From positions 905,037-969,036 of the forward strand of contig NZ_MJIC01000010.1 in the NCBI RefSeq assembly GCF_001758465.1: a DNA stretch of 64,000 bases, read 5' to 3'. The position numbers were made by a program, and so were the translations under genes. This DNA is from Marisediminitalea lipolytica. Lineage in GTDB: Bacteria > Pseudomonadota > Gammaproteobacteria > Enterobacterales > Alteromonadaceae. Below, piece by piece: positions 30,945 through 40,993 of the stretch. Under the pieces are notes generated by a model. It saw only the letters and a list, made by a program, of their open reading frames with translations, did not search any database and was not told the origin of the DNA. Position 1 is the stretch's first letter. Each line of letters begins with the position of its first letter.

Positions 30945-32726
30945 ATGACAAAACGCTGGGATTACTTACACGAAAAAATCAGTCATCATCTTCAGTTTAT
31001 TTATGCGGATGTGGTTACCACGACCCCGATGGGCGAGCTGGCCACAGAGCTGATGAACACCATTGGCCTGCACAGCGAAGACGATATAGTGATCCCCGAG
31101 CCGCATAAGAATTATTGGGACGAGCAGGACATCATAATGATCACCTATGGTGACAGCGTGATGAACGAGCACGAATCGCCACTGTTTACCCTGTTCCGTT
31201 TTTTACACACTTACTGTAAGAATACCGTGAACAAGGTGCATATCCTGCCCTTCTTCCCGTTTAGTTCTGACGATGGTTTTTCGGTTATCAACTACTCCAG
31301 TGTTAACGAGTCGCTTGGCACCTGGTCTGATGTACATCGCATTGCCGCCGAATATGGATTAATGTTTGATTTGGTTATCAACCACTGCTCTTCCCGGAGC
31401 ATGTGGTTTGACAACTTCATTAAAGGCGAAGGCCCGGGCAGTGATTTCTTCTTAACGGCCGATCCGGCGACTGATTTGAGTGAAGTCACCCGTCCACGCA
31501 CCAGTCCGCTGCTGCGGGAAACAGAAACGGCGAATGGCACTCAGTACGTATGGTGTACCTTTAGTCACGATCAGGTCGACTTTGACTTTAGAAATCCTAA
31601 GGTCTTGTTAACCTTTATTCAGATTATTAAGCACTACATCGATAACGGCGCCAAAATTTTCCGCCTGGATGCCGTTGCATTCCTGTGGAAAATTATTGGT
31701 ACCAAGTGCATTAACCTGCCCCAGACCCATGAAGTGATCCGCTTAATGCGTACACTTATCGAGCATGTTGATCCCAGTATCATGATCATTACTGAGACCA
31801 ACATTCCTAACCGTGAAAACCTGACCTATTTTGGAAATGCGAATGAAGCTCATGCTATTTATAACTTCTCGCTGCCGCCGCTGTTGGTCAATACCATGGT
31901 TACCGGTGATTGTACTTATCTGAAGAGCTGGATGATGAGTATGCCACCAGCGCAAAACGGCACCACCTATTTTAACTTTATCGCTTCTCACGACGGCATT
32001 GGCTTACGCCCGGCAGAGGGTCTGTTAAGTGATGAGGAAATAGGTACGCTGGTGCAGTCGATGCAAAATTTTGGTGGTCGTATTTCCTGGCGCTCTACTG
32101 ATCATGGTCAGCAGAAGCCCTATGAAATCAACATTACGCTGTTTGATGCCATGCAGGGGACCGTAAAAGGCCCGGATAAGTATCAGGTCGACAGATTCCT
32201 GTGTGCCCATGCAATTATGCTGGGTATGGAAGGGATCCCTGGTCTGTATATTCATAGTCTGCTGGGTACTTCAAATGACTACGATAAAGTGGCTAATACC
32301 GGCCAGAACCGTTCGATAAACCGCAAGCGCTGGGATTATTCTGAGTTAGAAGCGCAGCTTGACTCACCCTACTCTCAGCACCACAAAGTGCTTACAAGGC
32401 TGTCGCAGCTGATCCGCATTCGTAAAGCCCAGGAAGCGTTTCATCCCAACGCGACCCAGTTTACCCTGCAATTAGGCACGGCCTTGTTTGGTTACTGGCG
32501 GCAAAGTCTGAATCGCCGTCAAAGTATATTTTGTATCAGTAACGTGACTGATGAAGAACAGTCTATTTTACTGTCAGACTTAAATCTTATCGGCACGGAT
32601 AACTGGATAGACTTAATTACCCGTGATCAGATTGAGGATGTACTCGGCTTTATTCAGCTTAAGCCTTACCAGACGGTGTGGCTGAGCAATATGGATTACG
32701 AAGAGTACCGCAAGGCAAATAATTAA
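30945..32726 (+). CDS. GH13_18 phosphorylase, probably glucosylglycerate phosphorylase
   Basis: The 593-residue enzyme belongs to the sucrose phosphorylase-like subfamily of GH13. The retaining catalytic set is intact: nucleophile Asp242 in [11 protein letters not shown], acid/base Glu284 in ITETNIPN and transition-state stabiliser Asp350 in [10 protein letters not shown]. It is longer than sucrose phosphorylase (about 490-500) and in the range of glucosylglycerate phosphorylase. That enzyme splits glucosylglycerate with phosphate into glucose 1-phosphate and glycerate. The adjacent synthase, phosphatase and glycerate kinase make this activity the best prediction over sucrose or glucosylglycerol. 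Confidence 0.88.
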   Translation: MTKRWDYLHEKISHHLQFIYADVVTTTPMGELATELMNTIGLHSEDDIVIPEPHKNYWDEQDIIMITYGDSVMNEHESPLFTLFRFLHTYCKNTVNKVHILPFFPFSSDDGFSVINYSSVNESLGTWSDVHRIAAEYGLMFDLVINHCSSRSMWFDNFIKGEGPGSDFFLTADPATDLSEVTRPRTSPLLRETETANGTQYVWCTFSHDQVDFDFRNPKVLLTFIQIIKHYIDNGAKIFRLDAVAFLWKIIGTKCINLPQTHEVIRLMRTLIEHVDPSIMIITETNIPNRENLTYFGNANEAHAIYNFSLPPLLVNTMVTGDCTYLKSWMMSMPPAQNGTTYFNFIASHDGIGLRPAEGLLSDEEIGTLVQSMQNFGGRISWRSTDHGQQKPYEINITLFDAMQGTVKGPDKYQVDRFLCAHAIMLGMEGIPGLYIHSLLGTSNDYDKVANTGQNRSINRKRWDYSELEAQLDSPYSQHHKVLTRLSQLIRIRKAQEAFHPNATQFTLQLGTALFGYWRQSLNRRQSIFCISNVTDEEQSILLSDLNLIGTDNWIDLITRDQIEDVLGFIQLKPYQTVWLSNMDYEEYRKANN

Positions 32727-32729
32727 CTT

Positions 32730-32753
32730 AAAGGCTCCAATGGAGCCTTTTTT
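32730..32753. terminator. Rho-independent terminator at end of the glucosylglycerate operon
   Basis: GGCTCC, an AAT loop and GGAGCC are followed by six T, with A-residues on the left, so it may work in both directions. Its right end touches the stop codon of the convergent diguanylate cyclase gene. Confidence 0.9.
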
Positions 32754-33459
32754 AATCGAGTACCGACTGATTTTTACCCTGCTGCTTGGCTTTATAAAGG
32801 TTACTGTCGGCAATGCTAAACGCTGACTGTATTGCCCCGCGACGGGAGTTAACATCCGCTACATTAAGCGGAGCCAGTACGCTGGCAACCCCGACACTGA
32901 CGGTAACGTGAAGTAGTTCAGTGCAATCCGGCAACGGATATGGTAACCGGTTAATCGCATTAACCAACCGGTGGGACAATTCCTCGGCCATTTGTTTACT
33001 GGCCAACGAGGCATAAATCACAAATTCCTCGCCGCCATAGCGGGCAATAATATCCTGGTCACGCAGCGACTGGCTAAGCCGGTTGGCCACTTCTTGCAAT
33101 ATACTGTCACCTGCCGGGTGGCCGTAACGATCGTTGATTTGTTTAAAATCATCAATATCCACCACCAGTATGTAACCCTGTAAAGATTGTTTTTGGGTAA
33201 TACGCCGCTCAAATCCGCGCCGGTTGAGTACCTGGGTTAGAAAGTCATAATGTGCCTGCTGTTTTTCTTTGGTTAGGTCAGCCTGGTGCCTGGCCGCTTT
33301 TATTACCGACAATATGTATAACACCGTAAAGAAAACCAGATTGATGAACAGCACCATCGCCAGCATGGTGGCCTGGGTTGCCACGGGTTGCCAATCGGAC
33401 TCGGCAGCAGCGCTACCTGAGACTAAGCAAAAGCCAGCCAAAAGGACGTTGGATTTCAT
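32752..33459 (-). CDS. membrane-anchored diguanylate cyclase (GGDEF)
   Basis: The 235-residue protein has a signal-like N-terminus, one clear membrane helix (MLAMVLFINLVFFTVLYIL, about residues 32-50), a short linker and a GGDEF domain that makes cyclic di-GMP. The active site is intact (RYGGEEF), and RDQD lies five residues before it, a proper RxxD inhibitory site, so product feedback is likely. There is no sensory domain of its own; the preceding gene, overlapping by four bases, may supply one. Confidence 0.93.
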   Translation of the reverse strand: MKSNVLLAGFCLVSGSAAAESDWQPVATQATMLAMVLFINLVFFTVLYILSVIKAARHQADLTKEKQQAHYDFLTQVLNRRGFERRITQKQSLQGYILVVDIDDFKQINDRYGHPAGDSILQEVANRLSQSLRDQDIIARYGGEEFVIYASLASKQMAEELSHRLVNAINRLPYPLPDCTELLHVTVSVGVASVLAPLNVADVNSRRGAIQSAFSIADSNLYKAKQQGKNQSVLD

Positions 33460-33995
33460 CTGATTTTCCTTCTGATCACGAACGTGGTGTCAACGACCAC
33501 CGCGACAATTGAAAAATACAGTACCGATAGCATACCCAGCGCTATAACCGGGCCGGTAAGCCGAAGCGGAATATCAAACCAGAGGATACTTTTAGCCAGG
33601 AGTAAGTGAGCCCACCCAGCGCACAGAAAGAGGGTAAATACCTGATCTCTGGTCAGCGCCTGGACATTGCGATGAAAAATAATCAGGCCAACGCAAAAAA
33701 TGGCCAGTGACATAGCACTGTAAACCAGCCAGAACATATCCCAGGCCATATCAGTAAAATTAAGGCTGATCAGCCAGAAATCCGGTAATGCCAAAAGATG
33801 AAAAATATCAAGCTGTGTTAACAGCAATAACGCCTCTTGTTCAGTAACGTACTGTAGTGTTTGTGCCTCTGCCAGGGATAAAAAACGGACAAAACAAAAC
33901 ACCAGCAACACAGAAAGTGCGGCGACACTGTATAACAACCAAAGTCGTCTGGCAGGATAAAATAGTGAGACATTGAAAAATTTACTACAAACCAT
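33456..33995 (-). CDS. multi-spanning membrane protein coupled to a diguanylate cyclase
   Basis: A 179-residue protein with five or so hydrophobic helices (about residues 17-37, 64-80, 83-106, 116-136, 145-172). No conserved domain is recognised. The ATGA overlap with the diguanylate cyclase gene argues for co-translation, so it may be a separated membrane sensor for the GGDEF protein, comparable to MASE-type modules normally fused to it. This is inference from gene order and topology. Confidence 0.7.
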   Translation of the reverse strand: MVCSKFFNVSLFYPARRLWLLYSVAALSVLLVFCFVRFLSLAEAQTLQYVTEQEALLLLTQLDIFHLLALPDFWLISLNFTDMAWDMFWLVYSAMSLAIFCVGLIIFHRNVQALTRDQVFTLFLCAGWAHLLLAKSILWFDIPLRLTGPVIALGMLSVLYFSIVAVVVDTTFVIRRKIR

Positions 33996-34204
33996 TAATG
34001 CCGTCCTAGCTTATGGTAATGATTTCTAATGCTAAAGTACTACGCCCGGCAAAAATGTCAACAAAGCGAACTATCCGTCAGGGCATCATTTTGCCGCTTA
34101 TCGCAAATCATTGCTAACTTGTTGCCAGCACAAAGAAATTGCCGTACTTTTCCGCGTATGATGTTCCTTTGTATGTTAGCAAAACAATAAATCAGGGATG
34201 GCGT

Positions 34205-37200
34205 ATGACTAATCATGGAAAATCACTTTTAATTGCCTGTCTGCCTTTAATCATACTGGGCTGCGGAGGCTCAGGCTCCTCCGGCAACACCGGCGGTTCC
34301 GGCAGTGTCGGCGGCAGTACAGGCGGTAGCGGATCCGGCGGCGGTACCACTACCCCTACCCCAATTCAGATCATTACCAATGCCCAGGATTACAGCCCGG
34401 CTGAAATCAATGAAGCCGGTCGCACACTGGCCGACGAAAATTATAGTGGTAACCAGAACCCAATGGTCTTAACGCCACAAGCCATTCAGCAGTTTGTTGT
34501 CGATATGTTTGGCGAACAAGGCGATACTTACCTGACTTTGCCTTCCGTGGGTGACGAAGATTATACCAGTAGGGTTAATGGTAATGGTTCGGTTTTCCAT
34601 GAGTTTAGCTGTTCCTATCAGGGCAATGTTCAGTACACCGGCCAGGTCGACGAAAACTATCTTGGTAACTTATGGCTTAATTACCGTAGCTGCGAAAACG
34701 AACATGGTCTGGTACTGTCCGGCTCCGTAGCACTTACTGTGACCGCTTTAACTGAGCAGGAAATTAGCTATACCATTAATTACGGTGGCTTAAGCTGGCA
34801 AATAGACGGCCAGGAAATCGAACTTTATGGCACCGAAAACTACACCGAAAAGTTGACTACTGCGGGCTATCAGGTTACCGGTACACAATATGTCAGTTTT
34901 GATTTGGGTTCTTATTCGGTGCTGTTAGACACCGACGTTGACTTTTCCATAAACAATTACGGTGAATTTTCAGCAATAGCGCTCAGCGGCGATGTATTTA
35001 TGGGTAATCAGGGGCAGGTAAGCCTGGTTTACACAGCAGATGATGACCTTCCACCCGATGCCTACACTGGTAAGCTGATCCTGACAGCAGATACCCGGGT
35101 AGAGCTTGAAATCATTGATAACTACCTGCGCATTACTCAGGATACGGACAATGATGGCGAACCGGACCAGGGCTCCTATGCATGGTCCTGGTACAATTAT
35201 ATGTACGAGACCGCTACCCCGGCCGAATTTGTTAATCTGGATATACTTTCCAAACCACCCAGAGCGGATTCGGTGATCCCGGGTTTTTCTGACGTTTACG
35301 CTACAACACCAGTAGAAGTATCCCCTGGTTATTACGAAGACGAAGATACGCCTGAGAGTCAGTTAGAAATTTCTTACAACTGGTATGTTAACGGTGAACT
35401 CATTCCGGAAGAGCACGGTAGTATCCTGCCCTCTGGCATGGTTGTTCACAACGACATCCTTGGGGTATCTATGGTGGTATTCGATGGCGGTATGCGCACC
35501 GAAAGTGTGATCAGTGAGTTTATTGTGTCAGATTCGCCGGCTGAAGTGACAGTAGTGAATCTGCCAGAAACTATTGCTGCTGGCAGCACAGTGCAGTTTA
35601 CCGCCCAAATCACCGATCCGGACATTGCGAGCAGCGCAACCACCGCCAGTCTGGTAGCCGGGCCAACTGGTGCCACAATGGATGCCGACGGGCTGGTTAC
35701 CTGGCATGTACCGGGCAATTTCCTGTTTCCCGAACAACAATATGACTTTACCTTTGGCTGGCCGGATGCTGCTAACAGCGAGACCCAACGGATTAGTATT
35801 CAGGCCACAGCAGCGAATACCAATACCTTTGTCCGGGGCAATATCGCGATACCACGCGGCCTTGATTCCTTAAGGATTGGTGACTTTGACGGTGACGGTG
35901 AAAACGAGCTTCTTTCCACCGATTCACATCGCGCTATCTCGCTGACCAAAGTAACTGACACCGATTTTGAATCAAAATGGTTTTACAGCGGTGAATTAGG
36001 CATCGGCGGAGACATAATCAGTTTGATGGCCAGCGATTTCAATGGTGACGATCAGACCGACATCCTGGTTGCAACAGAACATGGCGTGAGTGTGATTACC
36101 GATCTTGCCCATAAAGCTGAGGTGTTAATCAGCGATAATGTCCACTTTATCAGCGCCGCAAAGTTGGCTGACACTAATCACGACGGCACCCCTGAGTTGA
36201 TTTATGTCATTACTGAAGACGACTATTTAACCTCGCCCAAACGACTAAATATTGTCTCTCTGGACGCGCCGGATAGCATACTTTTTAGCATCGACTTTAA
36301 TGGTAACAACGAAGATTTTGCCATTGCCAATGTCGATGACGACCCGGCAATGGAACTCATCACAAATGCACGGTTGGTTTACGATTTAGACACCGGAGAG
36401 AATCAATGGCTGTTTGGCAACGGAGGCCTTTATAATCAGGTAGAAGCAGGAGATTTAAACGGTGATGGCGTAGCAGAAATTATCGTCGCCAACATGTACG
36501 GTGACATAGCGGTATTTGACGCCAGAAGTCGTTCGCAGCTCGCCACTGCGGCTAATGCTAATATCTGTGACTTAATCACCTATGATCTAGACAACGACAA
36601 TGTAGTTGAACTGATTGCTAACGGCTGCCTTTTAAGCGATATGACCGCTTATAGTTTGTCATCAAACCAACTGATAACTGAATGGGAGCTTGAGGTAGAC
36701 AGCCGACGCTTCACTTCAATGATTGCCGGCGATGCCGATAACGATGGAGAGTCAGAACTAATTTGGATAACAGATAGCATTGAGCCCGTGCTGGCTTCAG
36801 CAGACATTGTGGATGGCGTCGCCATTGCCAATGCCACACGAAATAGTACTCAGCTCCTTTTGTTCAGCGCTGCAGGCTGGGCAAACTATCTGCCGGGGGA
36901 CGAACGCGCAGTATTTTATGTACGCCAATCTACAACAATTGAGGGCACCTCCGGTTCCCGCGTGGTTTCTATTGATGACAACGGTAAAGTAGAAATTGGA
37001 GACGAAGTTTCTTTTTCGTATCACTACAGCACCATAGCGGCAACTGCCGATTATAATAACGATGGTGCAGGAGAAATTTTTATTCCTTCATCCGGTAACA
37101 CTGAGGGACTGGTGGCGGCCGTCCAACTGTATGACAATACGGTCCAGTGGTCTTATGGCGGTAACTCTGATGACCTCGACATTGACATTGGCGTAATCAG

Positions 37201-37861
37201 AGCCAGTGACATGAATAATGACGGCTACCAGGACTTTGTCTACAACGATGGTTCACAACTTCTCGCCGCCGATATTCAAAACCAGCTTTTATTGGGAAGC
37301 CACAGTTTCACAGATAGGATCCATGATTTTGTCTCTTGGCATGATGCCAGCCAAAACTACACGGTGGTGGCACAAGGTACCAGGACCCTGCTGTTAAGCC
37401 ATAGTAATTCCATTTTCACCGAACTTTCAGGCATTAATCAAAGGTGCAGCCGACTGGAGCTGTTTAACTATGATACGGATGCCGCCCCTGAAGTACTCTG
37501 TGTTGAGGAAAATCCTGATACTTACACCAGTGACACCGAAACTTTTGTGGTTGTCTTCGAAATCAACAATAACACGCTCACCGAAGTTCAGCGTACCGAA
37601 ATGCCAACCATCTTCGATATCGCGGTTGATCCCAGTACGCAAACGGAGCAAAGCTTTTTAGCGGCTGTCAGAGAAAGCGGCTCTATCTATGATAACGACA
37701 CGGTTGTGAAGATTGTTAACTATAACAATAAAGGCCATAAAATCTGGCAAAGCAGTAATATTCCCGGTCGGCCCATGCCTCACGGTATGAAATCCCGATT
37801 AGGCCCGAATGGTCTGGAGCTTTTATTGTCTTTTGAAACAGCCATGTACTGGCTGCGATAA
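34205..37861 (+). CDS. very large lipoprotein with FG-GAP/VCBS calcium-binding repeats
   Basis: The start is set at ATG 34205, where GGGA lies upstream and a lipoprotein signal follows (lipobox IILGC); a longer frame to 34139 has no signal. The 1218-residue protein has a Gly/Ser-rich linker (about 17-52), beta-rich regions, a cadherin-like module (about 440-540) and about eight calcium-loop repeats between residues 555 and 1010, for example GDFDGDGENELL, GDLNGDGVAEII and SDMNNDGYQDFV, the pattern of an FG-GAP beta-propeller. Probably on the cell surface in adhesion or binding; ligand unknown. Confidence 0.85.
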   Translation: MTNHGKSLLIACLPLIILGCGGSGSSGNTGGSGSVGGSTGGSGSGGGTTTPTPIQIITNAQDYSPAEINEAGRTLADENYSGNQNPMVLTPQAIQQFVVDMFGEQGDTYLTLPSVGDEDYTSRVNGNGSVFHEFSCSYQGNVQYTGQVDENYLGNLWLNYRSCENEHGLVLSGSVALTVTALTEQEISYTINYGGLSWQIDGQEIELYGTENYTEKLTTAGYQVTGTQYVSFDLGSYSVLLDTDVDFSINNYGEFSAIALSGDVFMGNQGQVSLVYTADDDLPPDAYTGKLILTADTRVELEIIDNYLRITQDTDNDGEPDQGSYAWSWYNYMYETATPAEFVNLDILSKPPRADSVIPGFSDVYATTPVEVSPGYYEDEDTPESQLEISYNWYVNGELIPEEHGSILPSGMVVHNDILGVSMVVFDGGMRTESVISEFIVSDSPAEVTVVNLPETIAAGSTVQFTAQITDPDIASSATTASLVAGPTGATMDADGLVTWHVPGNFLFPEQQYDFTFGWPDAANSETQRISIQATAANTNTFVRGNIAIPRGLDSLRIGDFDGDGENELLSTDSHRAISLTKVTDTDFESKWFYSGELGIGGDIISLMASDFNGDDQTDILVATEHGVSVITDLAHKAEVLISDNVHFISAAKLADTNHDGTPELIYVITEDDYLTSPKRLNIVSLDAPDSILFSIDFNGNNEDFAIANVDDDPAMELITNARLVYDLDTGENQWLFGNGGLYNQVEAGDLNGDGVAEIIVANMYGDIAVFDARSRSQLATAANANICDLITYDLDNDNVVELIANGCLLSDMTAYSLSSNQLITEWELEVDSRRFTSMIAGDADNDGESELIWITDSIEPVLASADIVDGVAIANATRNSTQLLLFSAAGWANYLPGDERAVFYVRQSTTIEGTSGSRVVSIDDNGKVEIGDEVSFSYHYSTIAATADYNNDGAGEIFIPSSGNTEGLVAAVQLYDNTVQWSYGGNSDDLDIDIGVIRASDMNNDGYQDFVYNDGSQLLAADIQNQLLLGSHSFTDRIHDFVSWHDASQNYTVVAQGTRTLLLSHSNSIFTELSGINQRCSRLELFNYDTDAAPEVLCVEENPDTYTSDTETFVVVFEINNNTLTEVQRTEMPTIFDIAVDPSTQTEQSFLAAVRESGSIYDNDTVVKIVNYNNKGHKIWQSSNIPGRPMPHGMKSRLGPNGLELLLSFETAMYWLR

Positions 37862-37872
37862 CCTACATAGCT

Positions 37873-37901
37873 GACGCTTAAAACCCGGCATTTTAAGCGT
37901 C
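37873..37901. repeat. perfect 11-bp inverted repeat
   Basis: GACGCTTAAAA (37873-37883) and TTTTAAGCGTC (37891-37901) pair perfectly around a seven-base loop, 11 bases after the stop of the large lipoprotein gene. It can fold as a terminator hairpin but no separate T-run follows. Confidence 0.6.
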
Positions 37902-38023
37902 ACTCTGATTCGCGTAGCACTAAGCCTTGTTCTTCCCTGCGAATAAGCCGCTGGCTGTAAAGTGTTCAATTAACGCTGGTTGACCGGTAGTTATCTGTTA
38001 AACTTTAATTTTACGTAGGACGC

Positions 38024-40918
38024 TTGCAGGCAACCGCTTTTTTAGCCGTAAAATTTATGCCAGTAAAACGCTATTTTACCCGCCACTATTCTCTGTCGCT
38101 TAAAGTGATATTGTTCACTGCTTTGGGTTATGCCGCGCTCGGCTTTGTCGGTCAGCTCATCGCTGTGCCACCAAGCTTTGCTACTATTATCTGGCCCGCC
38201 TCCGGTCTTGCTTTGGCTACGGTACTCGCTTTTGAATACCGGGCCTTACCGGGTATATTTCTGGGCTCTTTTGGTATTGCTGTCTATATCAGAACCACCA
38301 CCGGAGATGGTGGTGTGCAGCTTATTTTCCCTGCCTTACTGGCGGTTTGTTCAACCCTGCAGGCTTATGCAGGCCTGGCACTGGTACGACGCTTTATTGG
38401 CAGGACAATCGTCTATCGAAACCCCGCAGTTGTTTTGCGATTACTTTTTGTTACGGCTATTTTAAGTACTTTAGTTGGCAGTGCATTAAGTACCTTTTTA
38501 CTCTTTGAATATGGTGTAATTAATCAAAGCGGCCTGATGTCTACCTGGTTGAGTTGGTGGGCGGGCGATGCCATCGGCGTTATTTTTGTGGTGCCCTGGC
38601 TGCTAGCTCTGTTTCCACGACTGGCGCGAACCCCCTTCCCCAGAGGCCGTTTTGTTATTGCCTCCTTAACTGGATTTTCGCTTTCTGTGTTGATCCTTTG
38701 CGCACTGGCACTCAATGAGGAACGCAGTAAACAAGCAATCGAATTTACCAACAACGCCAATACGGTAGCGAGAGACCTCGATTCTAGTATCAGTAACGCT
38801 ACCAGCATGCTTTATTCACTAGCGGGGTTGATACGTGCCGAACCCGAACTGAACCCCGAACAATTCCACTTGTTTACTCAGCAAGTCCTCGACCAGAATC
38901 CAATCCTCCATGCATTATCCTGGAATGTCAGGGTCACCGGTATCCGGGTGAGTGAACTGCAATCGCTGCTCCGGCAGCGCTATGCTGACGCTTATTCCGA
39001 TACCGCTTTTACTATTACCCAAAAAGATCGCAGTGGCGATTTAATTCCCTACAACACTGAAGATATTCACGTCGTAGTGTCTTTTATTGAACCCTTACAG
39101 CAAAATATCAAAGCATTAGGCTACGATGTCTATTCCCAGTCATCCCGCCAGGAAGCATTAAAAATAGCCTGGCAGACTCAGCAAATTTATCCGACCACAC
39201 CGATAACTCTTGTTCAGGAGCAAGGCAGTCAGCCTGGTGTTCTGGTGTTCCTGCCGGTACAGTCCACTAGCGGTCACCTACTCCAGAATGGCTACGCTAC
39301 TGCGGTAATAAGAATAAAAACCCTCACCGAACTGACCTTCAACAATTTTGCTTATCCGCAAGTTGCCATGTTGCTTACTGACCCGCTGGCTAATGGCGAG
39401 CAAGGCATTCTGTATAGCCGGAATCTGACGTCTGAACAACAGGATATCCTGCTGCAAGCCACAACAGGGAGTGAATGGCAAGGCGACATCCATGAAGAAT
39501 TTCCCATTCTGAAGCACTATCAGATTAATCTGGGTTCGCGCAGTTGGTCACTTTACATAGCCAACAAAGATGTTTTTATCTATCAGCCCTGGGGCGTCCA
39601 TCTGCTCCTTGCCAGTGCCACCTTGTTTGCCGGCCTGCTTGGCTGGTTTATGGTGATTGTTGCCGGTTATACAGACGAGATTGAGTTTGAGGTAGATAAA
39701 CGCACCAAAGAACTTTCATTAACCAATCAACGGCTTATTTTGTCAGAACAAAAGCAAACTGAGGCAGTGGCCCAGGCCGAGCAGTCGAATCGCGCCAAAA
39801 GTGAATTTCTGGCCAACATGAGCCATGAAATACGCACGCCAATGAACGCCATCCTCGGGCTAAGTCAACTTGGCCTGAAAGGAACACAGGATAGTCAGTC
39901 ACTCGACCGGTTTAAAAAAATCCATCAGGCCGGCCAACTGTTGCTTAGTATTATCAACGACATTCTGGATTTTTCAAAAATTGAGGCCAATAAACTCACC
40001 CTGGAATCTGCGGTATTTTCGATTCGGGATATGATCGGCGAACTGGATGATTTATTCAGAGAGCAAGCAGAAGAAAAAGGTCTGAGGTTATCCTGTCGTT
40101 TTGGTAAGTTCAGTCAGTTGTATTTTGTCGGAGATTCACTACGCATCAAACAAGTGGCCGTAAATCTGCTTAGCAACGCTATCAAATTTACTCATCAGGG
40201 CGAAGTCACCCTGTTGGTAGAAGAAGTTCACAGTAATAGCGCTGATCCCCGGCTCAGATGGCAAATCACTGACACCGGGATCGGTATGAGCAATGAACAA
40301 CAGGCCGTATTATTTGATGCTTTTACTCAGGCTGATTCATCTACCAGCCGGATTTATGGGGGGTCAGGACTCGGCATGAGTATCAGTCAGCGCCTGGCGA
40401 CGGCGATGGGCGGTGATATCCTGGTGTGCAGTGAACCTGACGAAGGCTCGGTTTTCCAGTTTACCGTACCCGTAAAGTTTGCTACCGCAGCACAACAAGA
40501 ACGTTTGCTCAGCGCCATCGACACGCCAACCAGTCAAACTTTGCCAATATCAGCCAACATCCTTATTGTTGAAGATAATCCCATTAATCAGGAAGTGATA
40601 AAAGAATTGCTCAGTACCCACGGCATACAAATTACACTGGCTGCTAATGGTCAGGATGCGGTTGATCGCGTTCAGCGGCAAACCTTCGACATGGTCTTTA
40701 TGGACATTCAAATGCCTGTTATGGATGGCTATCAGGCAACCCGGGCCATCAGAAAACTGGGTATTACCTTACCCATTATTGCACTTACAGCCGCGGCCAT
40801 GGTGGAAGACCGCCAGAAAGCACTGGCCGCAGGCATGAACGACCATTTGAGTAAACCCTTTAAAGAGCCGGAGTTGCTCGCCATGATTGTAAAGTGGCAA
40901 AATTTTCAGGGCGGATAA
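38024..40918 (+). CDS. hybrid sensor histidine kinase with MASE1 and CHASE domains
   Basis: The protein (964 residues from TTG 38024, or 953 from ATG 38057; neither has a strong ribosome site) has an N-terminal MASE1-type membrane domain of about eight helices (about 25-235), a periplasmic CHASE sensor (about 250-510), a further helix (about 520-545), a HisKA domain with the phosphorylated His601 in MSHEIRTPMNAILG, an ATPase domain (GGSGLGMSISQRL) and a C-terminal receiver with Asp894 in FMDIQMPVMDG. There is no Hpt domain, so a separate phosphotransfer protein is needed. Signal and target unknown. Confidence 0.92.
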   Translation: MQATAFLAVKFMPVKRYFTRHYSLSLKVILFTALGYAALGFVGQLIAVPPSFATIIWPASGLALATVLAFEYRALPGIFLGSFGIAVYIRTTTGDGGVQLIFPALLAVCSTLQAYAGLALVRRFIGRTIVYRNPAVVLRLLFVTAILSTLVGSALSTFLLFEYGVINQSGLMSTWLSWWAGDAIGVIFVVPWLLALFPRLARTPFPRGRFVIASLTGFSLSVLILCALALNEERSKQAIEFTNNANTVARDLDSSISNATSMLYSLAGLIRAEPELNPEQFHLFTQQVLDQNPILHALSWNVRVTGIRVSELQSLLRQRYADAYSDTAFTITQKDRSGDLIPYNTEDIHVVVSFIEPLQQNIKALGYDVYSQSSRQEALKIAWQTQQIYPTTPITLVQEQGSQPGVLVFLPVQSTSGHLLQNGYATAVIRIKTLTELTFNNFAYPQVAMLLTDPLANGEQGILYSRNLTSEQQDILLQATTGSEWQGDIHEEFPILKHYQINLGSRSWSLYIANKDVFIYQPWGVHLLLASATLFAGLLGWFMVIVAGYTDEIEFEVDKRTKELSLTNQRLILSEQKQTEAVAQAEQSNRAKSEFLANMSHEIRTPMNAILGLSQLGLKGTQDSQSLDRFKKIHQAGQLLLSIINDILDFSKIEANKLTLESAVFSIRDMIGELDDLFREQAEEKGLRLSCRFGKFSQLYFVGDSLRIKQVAVNLLSNAIKFTHQGEVTLLVEEVHSNSADPRLRWQITDTGIGMSNEQQAVLFDAFTQADSSTSRIYGGSGLGMSISQRLATAMGGDILVCSEPDEGSVFQFTVPVKFATAAQQERLLSAIDTPTSQTLPISANILIVEDNPINQEVIKELLSTHGIQITLAANGQDAVDRVQRQTFDMVFMDIQMPVMDGYQATRAIRKLGITLPIIALTAAAMVEDRQKALAAGMNDHLSKPFKEPELLAMIVKWQNFQGG

Positions 40919-40933
40919 GTATCAACGACATCG

Positions 40934-40963
40934 TGTCACTCAAAGCGACGATAATGTTATACT
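40934..40963 (+). promoter_or_regulatory. probable promoter of moeA
   Basis: TGTCAC at 40934-40939 and TATACT at 40958-40963 with an 18-base spacer lie 30 bases before the moeA start. The -10 box matches the consensus well, the -35 box poorly. Confidence 0.45.
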
Positions 40964-40993
40964 CCGCGGCAAATTAAGCAGAGTCAGTATGTT

